DNA of 64,000 nt from Arthrobacter sp. APC 3897. Its GTDB lineage: Bacteria > Actinomycetota > Actinomycetes > Actinomycetales > Micrococcaceae. The stretch covers positions 62,001 through 126,000 of the forward strand of contig NZ_JASDDG010000002.1 of NCBI RefSeq assembly GCF_030407495.1. The letters are read 5' to 3'. Numbering within the stretch: the first letter of the stretch is position 1; each line of letters starts with the position of its first letter. Shown here one piece after another: positions 27,273 to 35,934 of this stretch. Position numbers and translations under genes: made by a program. The notes under the pieces are model-generated. The model did not search any database. It was given only the letters and a program-made list of their open reading frames with translations, and was not told where the DNA came from.

Positions 27273-27316
27273 GAACCGGCCCGCACCTTTCGAGGTGCGG
27301 GCCGGTTCTTGGTTTC
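27273..27316 (+). terminator. Intrinsic terminator with UUCG tetraloop
   Basis: A perfect 16-bp stem (GAACCGGCCCGCACCT at 27273-27288 with its complement at 27293-27308) closed by TTCG, followed by TTGGTTTC. It lies between the convergent membrane protein and SDR genes and could serve both. Confidence 0.85.
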
Positions 27317-27335
27317 TTCAGCGATGCGCCGCCGA

Positions 27336-28244
27336 TTACGGAGTAGGCATACCGCCGTTGACGTTCAGGGTTTCACCGATGACGTAGCTGGATTCCGGGG
27401 ACGCCAGGAAGACGTAGGCCGGGGCAAGCTCGGTGGGCTGGCCGGCGCGGCCGAGCGCGGTGTCCTTGCCGAATTCCGGCAGTGCTTCCTTGGGCTGGCC
27501 GTCGGAAACCTGCAGCGGCGTCCAGAACGGACCCGGAGCAACAGCGTTCACGCGGATACCCTTGGGTGCGAGCTGCATCGACAGACCCTTGGTGAAGTTG
27601 TTGATGGCAGCCTTGGTGCTGGCGTAGTCCAGCAGGAACGGCGACGGGCTGTAAGCCTGGATGGACGTGGTGTTGATGATGCTCGATCCGGCCGGCAGAT
27701 GCGGCAGAGCTGCCTTGGTGATGCGGAAGAACGCGTAGATGTTGGTCTTGAATGTGTCATCCAACTGCTCGTCGGAGAGATCTTCAAGGTTCTCCACGGC
27801 AACCTGCTTGCCCGCGTTGTTCACGAGGATATCCAGGCCGCCAAGCGCTTCCACCGCGTCTGCAACCAGCTGCCTGCAGTATTGCGCGTCCCGCACGTCG
27901 CCGGGAAGGGCCACAGCCTTGCGGCCGGCATCTTCCACGAGGCGCACGATTTCCCGGGTGTCTTCCTCTTCCTCGGGCAGGTAGGCCAGTGCGACGTCGG
28001 CGCCTTCACGTGCGTATGCAATGGCAACTGCCGCGCCAATACCTGAGTCGGCGCCCGTGATCAGGGCCTTGCGGCCTTCCAGCCGGCCGGTGCCGCGGTA
28101 CGATTCCTCGCCGCGGTCCGTCTTGGGCTCCAGGGTCGCGTCCAGGCCGGGCTCGGGCTGATCCTGCTTCGGCGGCGTAATGGACGGGAAGCGGTCCACG
28201 GGATTCTGGAAGGTGTACTGATCGCTTGTGTTGCCGTTGGTCAT
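27336..28244 (-). CDS. Short-chain dehydrogenase, general-stress (YdaD/YhdF) type
   Basis: 302 residues from ATG 28244. A long N-terminal extension of about 50 residues (QNPVDRFPSITPPKQDQPEPG) precedes the SDR core, which is characteristic of the general-stress SDR subgroup. TGADSGIGAAVAIAYAREGADV, NNAGKQ, catalytic Ser in NTTSIQAY and YASTKAA are present. It reduces carbonyls or oxidises alcohols with NAD(P). Its promoter carries site C. Confidence 0.9.
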   Translation of the reverse strand: MTNGNTSDQYTFQNPVDRFPSITPPKQDQPEPGLDATLEPKTDRGEESYRGTGRLEGRKALITGADSGIGAAVAIAYAREGADVALAYLPEEEEDTREIVRLVEDAGRKAVALPGDVRDAQYCRQLVADAVEALGGLDILVNNAGKQVAVENLEDLSDEQLDDTFKTNIYAFFRITKAALPHLPAGSSIINTTSIQAYSPSPFLLDYASTKAAINNFTKGLSMQLAPKGIRVNAVAPGPFWTPLQVSDGQPKEALPEFGKDTALGRAGQPTELAPAYVFLASPESSYVIGETLNVNGGMPTP

Positions 28245-28324
28245 AGAGTTTCCCACTTTCGGTAGGTCATTCTGCATGCGGTACGCCGCTCAGGGACGGA
28301 CTTTCGCCGCCCCCGGAAGAAGCG

Positions 28325-28336
28325 TAAGTATGCTTA
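28325..28336 (-). promoter_or_regulatory. Palindrome TAAGTATGCTTA (site C)
   Basis: The arms TAAG and CTTA flank TATG, 81 bp before the SDR start at 28244. The same 12-mer, or 11 of 12 bases of it, occurs upstream of the Mn catalase and the 26286 membrane protein. Confidence 0.5.
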
Positions 28337-28409
28337 GCATTCTAAGCCCATGAGTCAGCAGGCCTCAAGTTCGGACTTGCCGTGCGCGCCGGAAGAAGGT
28401 GGCGGCGGG

Positions 28410-28508
28410 TCAGAAAAGCATGCCAAGGAACCCCACGCTGAGGCTGCCCACCAGTGCAATGATGAGGAGCCAGACAATGAGCGTTCGGTACTTATTCATG
28501 GTTCGCAT
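28410..28508 (-). CDS. Possible 32-residue single-helix membrane peptide
   Basis: An ATG at 28508 (or 28499) opens MRTMNKYRTLIVWLL, continuing IIALVGSLSVGFLGMLF to TGA at 28410. One strong transmembrane helix with a basic N-terminus is what known small membrane peptides look like. It lies 12 bp after the Bcr-type MFS gene on the same strand. No clear ribosome site is seen, so confidence is low. Confidence 0.42.
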   Translation of the reverse strand: MRTMNKYRTLIVWLLIIALVGSLSVGFLGMLF

Positions 28509-28520
28509 AGTGCGTCGAGT

Positions 28521-29726
28521 CTACCGGCCGGCGGCAGAACGCGTCCGGGTGGCAATCAGTGCACCCGCTGCCACCAATGCGGACAGCGTCATAATGACCG
28601 CCAGCGGCACCGCGGATTCCTTGCCGGCAAGTCCCGTCAGCGGCGAAACCAGGGCGCCGGCAAAGAACTGGCCCCCGCCCAGCACAGCGGATCCGCTGCC
28701 CGCGGCGAGGCCCACCTCAGCAAGGGCGAGGGACGTTGTGTTTCCCATAATGAAGCCCACAGAGGTGGATGCGAAGAAGATGGGGACCGCCAGAAACACC
28801 GGCGGTGCGGATCCGGCCGCAAGAGCCAGAAGGGCGGCGGACATGGTGAGCAGCACACACACCGCCGCCGTCACCGTCTTTCTCGGCGGTATCCGGCGGG
28901 CCAGCCGGGCGGAGACAAACCCGGCGCCCACCAGGCCCATGGCGTTCACGCCGAAGACCAGTCCATAGGCTGACGCGGACAGCCCCATGAGGTTTTGATA
29001 GACAAACGGCGAGGCCGAGATGTAGGCCATGAGTACACCGAAGGTACTGGCAAACAGCACGGCGTAACTGAGGAATTTGCGGTTCGCCACCACGCCTGAC
29101 AGCCCTGCAAGCAGCGGGCCGCTGCTGCGGTGGTGCGGGGGCTGGGATTCGGCCAGCACGCCCGCCACGCACACGAACATCACCAGTGCCAGCCCGGCAA
29201 GGACCCAGAGGACGCCGCGCCAGCCAAGATACTCTGCCAGCAGCCCGCCCACCGTCGGCGCAACCACCGGCGCCACGCCTCCGATGGTCATGAGCAGGCT
29301 GAAGGTCCGTGCCGACGCCGCGCCCGTCGTCAGGTCGGCGACCATGGCGCGTGCAATCACCACCCCGGCCGAAGCACACAGCCCCTGCAGCAGGCGTCCC
29401 GCAACAAGGACGCCCAGGTTCGGCGCGAGGGCGCACACGGCCGAGGCCAGGACGAATCCGGCTGATCCCAGGAACAGCGGGCGGAAACGGCCGTACCGGT
29501 CCGAGAGGGGGCCGAACACCAGCTGGCCGGCGCCCATGCCGAGAAGGAATGCAGTGAGGGTCAGCTGCACCGCGGTGGCGGACGCTTCGAGCTCATCGGT
29601 CATGGCCGGGAAGGAAGGCAGGTAGAGATCGGTGGCAAACGGCCCGGTGGCGGAGAGCAGGGCCAGAACCAGCAGCAGGCCGGTTGTCATGGAGGTAACC
29701 GGCTTGCGGTGAAACGGACTAAACAT
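28521..29726 (-). CDS. Bcr/CflA-type MFS drug exporter
   Basis: 401 residues, twelve helices. DLYLPSFPAMTDEL in helix 1 and GQLVFGPLSDRYGRFRPLFLG between helices 2 and 3 are signatures of the Bcr/CflA (DHA1) subfamily. It likely expels a small drug-like compound. It is monocistronic except for the possible small ORF behind it. Start M at 29726 is the only good one. Confidence 0.9.
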   Translation of the reverse strand: MFSPFHRKPVTSMTTGLLLVLALLSATGPFATDLYLPSFPAMTDELEASATAVQLTLTAFLLGMGAGQLVFGPLSDRYGRFRPLFLGSAGFVLASAVCALAPNLGVLVAGRLLQGLCASAGVVIARAMVADLTTGAASARTFSLLMTIGGVAPVVAPTVGGLLAEYLGWRGVLWVLAGLALVMFVCVAGVLAESQPPHHRSSGPLLAGLSGVVANRKFLSYAVLFASTFGVLMAYISASPFVYQNLMGLSASAYGLVFGVNAMGLVGAGFVSARLARRIPPRKTVTAAVCVLLTMSAALLALAAGSAPPVFLAVPIFFASTSVGFIMGNTTSLALAEVGLAAGSGSAVLGGGQFFAGALVSPLTGLAGKESAVPLAVIMTLSALVAAGALIATRTRSAAGR

Positions 29727-29834
29727 AGGCCTGATGGTACGTGGCCCCTCGCCCGCAGCTCCATTCAGGGGGAGGATGGCAGCACGGCACCATCCGGCAC
29801 GTCACACGCCGACATTCAGAAGGACGGATGCACC

Positions 29835-30278
29835 ATGAGCAACGGTGAAGACCGCAAACGCATTGTTGTGGGGGTGGACGGCTCCCGGCTCTCCATTGAA
29901 GCACTCTGGAAGGCCCGGCGCCTGGCCGCTGTCCTGGGCTGTTACTTGGAGGTGGTGACGGTTTGGGAATACAGCATCTCCCTCGCCCCGCCTGTCCCCA
30001 CCGACACCTGGTCTCCGCAGACCCAGGCCGAGCTGACACTCAGAGAAGCGGTGGAGGAAGCCTTCGGTGATGATGTGCCGGCGGATCTCAAAGAGACTCC
30101 CCTGGTGGGACTGCCGGTGGAGCTCCTCATCGAGGCCAGCCGCGGGGCGGAAATGCTGGTGGTGGGCAACCGCGGACGCGGCGGCTTTGCCGGACTGCTG
30201 CTCGGTTCCGTCAGCTCAACGCTGGCGGCACATGCCCATTGTCCGGTGCTGATCGTGCACCGCGGAGAATCAGCTTAG
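29835..30278 (+). CDS. Universal stress protein (UspA family)
   Basis: 147 residues from ATG 29835. IVVGVDGSRLSIEALWKA is the family start; the ATP-binding motif is GNRGRGGFAGLLLGSVS and the end CPVLIVHRG is typical. It should bind ATP and act in stress survival. The frame is open to 29709 without support. Confidence 0.92.
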   Translation: MSNGEDRKRIVVGVDGSRLSIEALWKARRLAAVLGCYLEVVTVWEYSISLAPPVPTDTWSPQTQAELTLREAVEEAFGDDVPADLKETPLVGLPVELLIEASRGAEMLVVGNRGRGGFAGLLLGSVSSTLAAHAHCPVLIVHRGESA

Positions 30279-30291
30279 GGCAGCATCACAG

Positions 30292-30331
30292 CAGCCCCCG
30301 CCAAAGCGCTCCAGGCGGGGCTGCCGGTTTT
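30292..30331 (+). terminator. Intrinsic terminator between convergent genes
   Basis: CAGCCCCCGCC at 30292-30302 pairs with GGCGGGGCTG at 30314-30323 (one bulge), followed by CCGGTTTTCG. It lies between usp and the MFS gene. Confidence 0.6.
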
Positions 30332-30336
30332 CGCCG

Positions 30337-31863
30337 TCAGTGTTCGACCGAGGCCCGCCGCAGGGTGACCACGGCACCGGCGGCTGCGGCCAGCATCAGG
30401 ACGACGCCGATGAGTGAGGTGGTGCCTACACCGGAGTCGAAGGCGTGGCGGGCTGATTCCAGCAGTGCCATGGCTTGGTCGCCGGGCAGCCGCTGTGCAG
30501 CTTCAACCGCGCCGCCCAGGGTTTCCGAGGCGGCCGCGGCGTCCGCCGCGGAGAGCCCCTCCGGCAGGGATACGCCGTTGCGGTAACCGGCGGTGAGGAT
30601 GCTGCCCAGGACGGCAGTGCCCAGCACAGCGCCCACTTCGTAGGCGGTTTCGGAGATGGCCGACGCTGCTCCTGCCTTGGTGGGCGGCACGGACGAGAGG
30701 ATGAGGTCATTGGAAATAGTCTCCGCTGCACCTACTCCCAGCCCCAGCACCATGAACGCAATCATCAGGCCTGCGATGCCGTCCTCGGCTCCGGCGGCCA
30801 GGATGATCGTGTAGCCCACGGCGTTCAGGAGCAGGCCGCCGGCCACGACATAGCCGGGCCGGATGTGCCGGACGAGACGAACCACGGCCAGCCCGGCGAT
30901 GATGGTCAGCACCAGCCCCGGCAGCATAATCAGGCCCGCCTCCTGCGGGGACTTCTCCAGGACCAGCTGCAGGTGCTGGGAGAGGAAGAAGATGAAGCCC
31001 ACCAGGGAAAACACACTCACCAGGTTGGCGCCGATGGAACCGCTGAACGTGGGGTTGCGGAACAGCCGGACATCCAGCATGGGATGGATCCGCCGCAGCT
31101 GCCGGCGGACAAAGAGCACACCAAAGACCAGGCCGACGGCGATGGGCACCAGGGATTGCGTGCCGACGCCCGCCACGGCAATTTCCTTGATCCCGTAAAC
31201 GACGGGGAACATGGTTGCCATCACCAGCAGGAGGCTCCACACATCCACCGGACCGGGGTTGGGGTCTCGGGATTCAGGCACCAGCATGGGAGCGAAGACC
31301 AGCAGCGGAATGAGGACCGGAACGGAGAGCAGGAAGACCGAGCCCCACCAGAAGTGCTCCAGCAGCACGCCGCCGACGATCGGACCCAGGGCGGCGCCGC
31401 CGGAGAACCCGGCAGCCCAAACGGCAATCGCGATCCGCCGCTGGGACGGAACAGTGAAGATGTTCCGGATCAGCGACAGGGTGGCCGGCATGAGCATAGC
31501 GCCGAACAGGCCGAGCAGGGCGCGGGCGCCAATAAGGGCCCCGGCGCTGGGCACGAACGCCGCGGCCGCGGAGACCAGGCCAAACCCGGCGCTTCCGACC
31601 AGCAGCAGTTTCCGCCGGCCAATCCGGTCACCGAGCGCACCCATGGGAACCAGCAGCCCCGCCAGCACCAGGGCGTAGATGTCCACGATCCACAGCAGTT
31701 CCGTGCCGGACGGCGCAAGCGCGCGGGAAAGGGACGGGATCGCAAAACTGAGAACGGTGTTGTCTACGGAAATCAGCAGCACCGGCAGCATCAGGACGGC
31801 AAGTCCCAGCCATTCGCGCCGGCCGGCTCGCTGGATCCGAGGCTTCTCCTGTACGGAAAGCAC
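30337..31863 (-). CDS. DHA2-type MFS multidrug exporter (14 helices)
   Basis: 508 residues from a GTG at 31863, with GAAGGAGA about 7 bp upstream; an ATG at 31923 is possible but overlaps the operator. LLISVDNTVLSFAIPSLSRAL, DIYALVLAGLLVPMGALGDRIGRRKLLL and GAALGPIVGGVLLEHFWW are family motifs of the QacA/SmvA group. It exports lipophilic or cationic drugs. It diverges from the TetR gene and is almost certainly controlled by it through the palindrome at 31939. Confidence 0.92.
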   Translation of the reverse strand: MLSVQEKPRIQRAGRREWLGLAVLMLPVLLISVDNTVLSFAIPSLSRALAPSGTELLWIVDIYALVLAGLLVPMGALGDRIGRRKLLLVGSAGFGLVSAAAAFVPSAGALIGARALLGLFGAMLMPATLSLIRNIFTVPSQRRIAIAVWAAGFSGGAALGPIVGGVLLEHFWWGSVFLLSVPVLIPLLVFAPMLVPESRDPNPGPVDVWSLLLVMATMFPVVYGIKEIAVAGVGTQSLVPIAVGLVFGVLFVRRQLRRIHPMLDVRLFRNPTFSGSIGANLVSVFSLVGFIFFLSQHLQLVLEKSPQEAGLIMLPGLVLTIIAGLAVVRLVRHIRPGYVVAGGLLLNAVGYTIILAAGAEDGIAGLMIAFMVLGLGVGAAETISNDLILSSVPPTKAGAASAISETAYEVGAVLGTAVLGSILTAGYRNGVSLPEGLSAADAAAASETLGGAVEAAQRLPGDQAMALLESARHAFDSGVGTTSLIGVVLMLAAAAGAVVTLRRASVEH

Positions 31864-31938
31864 AGCTGTCTCCTTCGCAGGTAGTCGTAGGGGTCCGCAG
31901 CAGCGGCGGGGCGGGATCATCACGCCCGATGCGGATTA

Positions 31939-31960
31939 CTGTACCGTCTAGACTGTACAG
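31939..31960. promoter_or_regulatory. Probable TetR operator between MFS and tetR genes
   Basis: A 22-bp palindrome with 20 matching positions: CTGTAC and GTACAG flank a centre GTCTAGAC. It is 25 bp before the tetR ATG and 76 bp before the MFS GTG, as expected for a shared operator. Confidence 0.75.
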
Positions 31961-31984
31961 CATTTGATGGCGTAGCGTAAACGT

Positions 31985-32557
31985 ATGCCTGAGCACATTT
32001 CCACCCGGGACCGCATCCTCTCCGCTTATGAAGAGCTGCTGATCAATGAAGGCCCGCGCGGTGCCACCATGGATGCCGTGATTGCCCTGGCCGGGGTATC
32101 CAAAGGCGGGCTCCTCTACCACTTCAAAAACAAGGAAGCGCTGGCCGCAGCCCTTATCGAGCGGCTCGAGGAGCTGGCCGCCGTCGACCTCCTGCGAATG
32201 GGCGCCGACCCGGAAGGCCCGTCCCGGTACCTGGTTCGGGAGTCCGTTTATGTCGGCAGCGCCCTGGACCGCGCGCTGATCGGCGTCGTCCGTCTTGCCC
32301 AGGCATCCGATCCGGATGCCTCAGCGGTACTGGAACGGATTCACCGCAGCTGGATGGATATGATCCTGGAGGAAGTAGGGAATCCGGCCATTGCACGCGC
32401 CATTGTCCTGCTCGGCGACGGACTCTATTACAACGAGGGTTTGCCCGGCGGCTGGCCGCGGGACCGGGACCCTTCCACCGCCCGGTCGGTCGCTGACCTG
32501 CTGGAGGTCGTGGACGTCCTGAAGGCGCACGCCTCCGGCGTTCCGCAAAACGGTTAA
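31985..32557 (+). CDS. TetR-family repressor of the divergent exporter
   Basis: 190 residues. TRDRILSAYEELLINEG and MDAVIALAGVSKGGLLYHFKNKEALAAALIERL form the TetR helix-turn-helix. The C-terminal ligand domain is less conserved. It likely represses both its own gene and the exporter by binding 31939-31960 and releases DNA on drug binding. It is followed 19 bp later by the rraA-like gene, so read-through is possible. Confidence 0.92.
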   Translation: MPEHISTRDRILSAYEELLINEGPRGATMDAVIALAGVSKGGLLYHFKNKEALAAALIERLEELAAVDLLRMGADPEGPSRYLVRESVYVGSALDRALIGVVRLAQASDPDASAVLERIHRSWMDMILEEVGNPAIARAIVLLGDGLYYNEGLPGGWPRDRDPSTARSVADLLEVVDVLKAHASGVPQNG

Positions 32558-32576
32558 CTCATGCCACAGTGGTCCC

Positions 32577-33044
32577 ATGGAAATCAGCACAGCAGACCTC
32601 TATGACCAGCACGGTGAGTCCTTGGCTTCCGTCTCCCTGCAGTTCCAGGACCTCGGGGGCCGGCTGTCCTTCACCGGCCCGGTACGCACCATCCGCTGCC
32701 GCGAAGACAATGGTCTGGTGAAGTCCGTCCTCAGCTCCCCGGGCAACGGTGCCGTGCTGGTGGTGGACGGCGCAGGGTCCCTCAACAGCGCCCTCATGGG
32801 AGACATGATTGCCGAAGCCGCGGTTGCCAACGGCTGGGCCGGTGTTGTCATCAACGGACCCATCAGGGACCGCGCCGCCGTCGCCAAGCTGCCCCTGGGC
32901 GTGAAGGCGCTGGGCTCCAACCCGCGCAAGAGCGCCAAGGACTCGGTTGGCGAAGTGGACGTGCCTGTAGAGTTCGGCGGTGTCACTTTCCGTCCCGGCG
33001 CCACGCTGTACGCCGATATGGATGGCATCCTCGTCGAGCCCTAG
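32577..33044 (+). CDS. rraA: RraA-like protein / HMG aldolase fold
   Basis: 155 residues. The RraA signature is GDMIAEAAVANGWAGVVINGPIRDR, followed by GVKALGSNPRKSAK. In E. coli RraA inhibits RNase E; other members are 4-hydroxy-4-methyl-2-oxoglutarate or oxaloacetate aldolases. The Gly-Asp motif and Asp/Arg of the metal site are kept, so enzyme activity is possible. It is 8 bp upstream of the hydrolase gene. Confidence 0.86.
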   Translation: MEISTADLYDQHGESLASVSLQFQDLGGRLSFTGPVRTIRCREDNGLVKSVLSSPGNGAVLVVDGAGSLNSALMGDMIAEAAVANGWAGVVINGPIRDRAAVAKLPLGVKALGSNPRKSAKDSVGEVDVPVEFGGVTFRPGATLYADMDGILVEP

Positions 33045-33052
33045 GAGACGGC

Positions 33053-33658
33053 ATGGCAAATATCCTGCTTTTCCACCACGCCCAGGGCCTGACTCCGGGC
33101 ATGGATGCGTTCGCGGACGTCCTGCGCGGGGCCGGCCATACGGTGACGGTGCCTGATCTCTACGACGGGCATACCTTTATCGGCCTGGCGGACGGAGTTG
33201 CGTACGCCCAGGAGATCGGCCTGGACACGATCGAAGAGCTGGGCGTGCGTATCGCGAACCGTTTCCCGCAGGAAATGGTCTATATCGGCTTCTCCCTCGG
33301 CGTGATTCCGGCACAGCGGTTGGCGCAGACCCGCCCCGGCGCCCGCGGCGCGGTACTGATCAGCGCCTGCCTTCCGCTGGGCATCTACGGGGACACCTGG
33401 CCTGCGGATGTGCCCGTGCAGATCCATGGCATGGATGCCGACGAGGAGTTTGTCGACTCCGGAGACCTGGACGCCGCCAAAAACCTCGCAGCCTCCACTC
33501 CGGACGCCGAATTGTTCCTGTACCCGGGCGCGTCACACCTGTTCGCGGACATCAGCCTGCCGGATTATGACCCGGAGCAGGCCTTTGCCCTCACCCGCGC
33601 GGTGCTGGAGATGCTGGACCGCGCGGACGGCGGCCCTGCCGGACCCGCCGGCGAGTGA
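33053..33658 (+). CDS. Dienelactone-hydrolase-family alpha/beta hydrolase
   Basis: 201 residues. The nucleophile elbow is GFSLG (serine instead of the cysteine of classical DLH), with Asp in GMDADEEF and His in GASHLFAD. ATG 33053 follows GGAGA. It probably hydrolyses a small ester or lactone. It ends 10 bp before the convergent purine operon. Confidence 0.86.
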   Translation: MANILLFHHAQGLTPGMDAFADVLRGAGHTVTVPDLYDGHTFIGLADGVAYAQEIGLDTIEELGVRIANRFPQEMVYIGFSLGVIPAQRLAQTRPGARGAVLISACLPLGIYGDTWPADVPVQIHGMDADEEFVDSGDLDAAKNLAASTPDAELFLYPGASHLFADISLPDYDPEQAFALTRAVLEMLDRADGGPAGPAGE

Positions 33659-33668
33659 CTGCAGAAGG

Positions 33669-34514
33669 CTACGCGTTCCAGAGGCCGTAGGAGTCGGCCA
33701 GCGAGGAAATCTTCTGGGCGCGGGCCAGGCGCGGCAGGTAAGAACCGTCGCCCACAACGGCGCCTGCGGCGTGCGCTTCGAGAAGCTCATGCGCCCAGGT
33801 GATCTCGGATTCGCTCGGCGAAAGCCCGTGGTTGATGAAGTCAGCGGCCTCGGGCATCAGGCACAGCTTGCCGGTCATGCCCATGGACTGGGTGACTTTG
33901 CAGGCATCCAGCAGCTTTTCGCCCAGCGCACCGACGGTAGGACCGTCGATCGGGCCGGGAAGCTGCCCCACACGGGAAGCCACCACCAGCTTGGACCGGG
34001 CGTAGGCCAGCGCCATGGGATCGTCGGAGGCGCCCGTGTCGCGGCGGAAGTCGCCCACGCCGAAAGCCAGCCGGAAGGTACCGGGGGCCGAGGCAATCGC
34101 CGTCGCGTTTTCAATGCCCAGTGCGGACTCCACGAGGGCCAGCACAGGGGTGCCGGCCTGCAGGCGCATGGCTGTGTGGGTAACCTGTTCCGGCTTTTCG
34201 GTCATGGCAAGCATGACGCCGCGCAGGCCCGGAGCCTTGGACAGCGCGGCCAGGTCATCGGCCCAGTAATCGGTTTCGATGCCGTTCACGCGCACCCAGG
34301 CGGTCATACCGGTGGACAGCGCCTCCACAACGCGTTCACGCGCCTCAGCCTTGCCTGCCGCGGGTACGGCGTCCTCCATGTCGAACACCACGGAATCCGC
34401 TTCCGAGGCCAGCGCCGGGCCAAAATTCGCCTCATCGGCAGCCGATGCCAGAAGCCAGGAACGGGAAAGTTTTGCAGGCAGCGACGCAGCGCGGCTGTTA
34501 CGAAAAGGAGCCAT
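33669..34514 (-). CDS. CitE-like (HpcH/HpaI) CoA-ester lyase, last gene of the purine operon
   Basis: 281 residues. [21 protein letters not shown] has the Mg-binding Asp/Glu, WVRVNG the CoA/phosphate region, [13 protein letters not shown] the second metal Glu, and [13 protein letters not shown] the substrate loop. Relatives cleave or form malyl-CoA, citramalyl-CoA and similar esters, usually with glyoxylate or pyruvate. It overlaps allB by 17 bp and is the last gene of the eight-gene operon. A role in using glyoxylate from purine breakdown is inferred. Confidence 0.88.
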   Translation of the reverse strand: MAPFRNSRAASLPAKLSRSWLLASAADEANFGPALASEADSVVFDMEDAVPAAGKAEARERVVEALSTGMTAWVRVNGIETDYWADDLAALSKAPGLRGVMLAMTEKPEQVTHTAMRLQAGTPVLALVESALGIENATAIASAPGTFRLAFGVGDFRRDTGASDDPMALAYARSKLVVASRVGQLPGPIDGPTVGALGEKLLDACKVTQSMGMTGKLCLMPEAADFINHGLSPSESEITWAHELLEAHAAGAVVGDGSYLPRLARAQKISSLADSYGLWNA

Positions 34515-35934
34515 ACCTAGACCCTACTTTCCGTTCCGGCCGTTCCTTAAATGCGACGCATGGCTTTGTGGCGGCTATCACTGCCTGCCGGGCCAGCAGG
34601 CGTCCGGCCGGTACGGCGGGGTCGACGTCGGCACCGGCGAGCACGGTGCGGCGGACGACGCCGGTGAGCTGCTTCCCGGCGTAGGGAGTGATGGGATTCC
34701 GGTGCTGCAGCGCCGCCGGATCCACCGTGAAGGTGTCCTCCGCAGCGAACACGGCGAAGTCTGCGTCATTGCCCTCAACGATGCCGCCCTTGCGGTCAAG
34801 GCCGGCCAGTGCTGCCGGTGCGGCGGACATCCAGTGCAGCACCCGCTCCAGCGGAATGCCCCGCCGGCGGGCCTCCGTCCAGATCAGCGACAGGCCCAGC
34901 TGCAGAGAGGACACCCCGCCCCAGGCCACGCTGAAGTCTCCGTTCTCCAGATCCTTCAGGTCCAGGGTGCTGGGCGAATGGTCCGAGACGATGCAGTCTA
35001 TGGTCCCGTCCGCCAGACCGGCCCAGAGCTGCTCGCGGTTGGCGTCGCCGCGGATGGGCGGGCAGCATTTGAACGCCGTGGCACCGTCGGGAATCTCCTC
35101 GGCCGCCAGCGTCAAGTAGTGCGGGCAGGTTTCCGCCGTCAGCCGCACGCCGTCGGCCTTTGCCGCCCGAAGCAGGGGCAGGGCTTCGGCGGAAGACAGG
35201 TGCAGGATGTGGGCGCGGGCGCCGGTGCGCGCTGCGGCATCGATGACGCCGGCTATGGCGGTGTTTTCCGCTGCGGGCGGCCGGGACGCCAAGAAACCCG
35301 CGTAGCCGGTGCCCGGCGGTGTGTCCCGGATGGCTGCCGGATCTTCAGCGTGCACAATCAGCAGACCGTCAAAGGTCTTCAGCTCGGCGAGCGCCGCCTC
35401 CATTTCCGCCGGTTCCAGGTGCGGAAACTCATCCACGCCGGAATGGACCAGGAAACATTTGAACCCAAAGGCACCCGCTTCGTGCAGCGGCCGCAGGTCA
35501 GCCAGGTTTCCGGGGACGGCGCCGCCCCAAAAACCCAAGTCCACAAAGGCCTGCGGGGCCGCGCAGTCCCGTTTAATGTTCAGTGCCTCCACTGTCACTG
35601 TGGGCGGAATGCTGTTCAGCGGCATATCCACCAGAGTGGTGACCCCGCCCGCGGCCGCCGCGCGCGTGGCGGAGGAAAATCCCTCCCACTCGGTGCGGCC
35701 CGGTTCGTTGATGTGCACGTGCGTGTCCACCAGCCCGGGCAGCAGGGTCTCATCGGCGGCCAGGTCGATGCTCCGCTTCCCTTCCAGCCCGGTTCCCGGC
35801 GGTACGACGGCGGCGATCACCCCGCGGCGCACCCCCACCTCGGCCGGGATGGTTCCCCCGGGGGTCAGCACAGCATGCCCGCGGATCACCAGGTCGAAAG
35901 GTTCCGGCGCCGGGTCCGGCAGCTGAGCGCTCAC
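34498..35934 (-). CDS. allB: Allantoinase
   Basis: 478 residues. Metal ligands are in [19 protein letters not shown], the bridging Lys in [11 protein letters not shown], then [17 protein letters not shown] and IVSDHSPS. It opens the hydantoin ring of allantoin to give allantoate in the cytosol. Its ATG overlaps the allE stop (4 bp). It is about 20-30 residues longer than most AllB proteins because of an unusual C-terminal tail ([18 protein letters not shown]), which is also the segment overlapping the next gene. Confidence 0.95.
   Translation of the reverse strand: MSAQLPDPAPEPFDLVIRGHAVLTPGGTIPAEVGVRRGVIAAVVPPGTGLEGKRSIDLAADETLLPGLVDTHVHINEPGRTEWEGFSSATRAAAAGGVTTLVDMPLNSIPPTVTVEALNIKRDCAAPQAFVDLGFWGGAVPGNLADLRPLHEAGAFGFKCFLVHSGVDEFPHLEPAEMEAALAELKTFDGLLIVHAEDPAAIRDTPPGTGYAGFLASRPPAAENTAIAGVIDAAARTGARAHILHLSSAEALPLLRAAKADGVRLTAETCPHYLTLAAEEIPDGATAFKCCPPIRGDANREQLWAGLADGTIDCIVSDHSPSTLDLKDLENGDFSVAWGGVSSLQLGLSLIWTEARRRGIPLERVLHWMSAAPAALAGLDRKGGIVEGNDADFAVFAAEDTFTVDPAALQHRNPITPYAGKQLTGVVRRTVLAGADVDPAVPAGRLLARQAVIAATKPCVAFKERPERKVGSRYGSFS

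Noticed and set aside
28350-28973. 207-codon open frame on the plus strand
   Set aside because: Antisense to the Bcr/CflA exporter; Gly/His/Gln-rich shadow.
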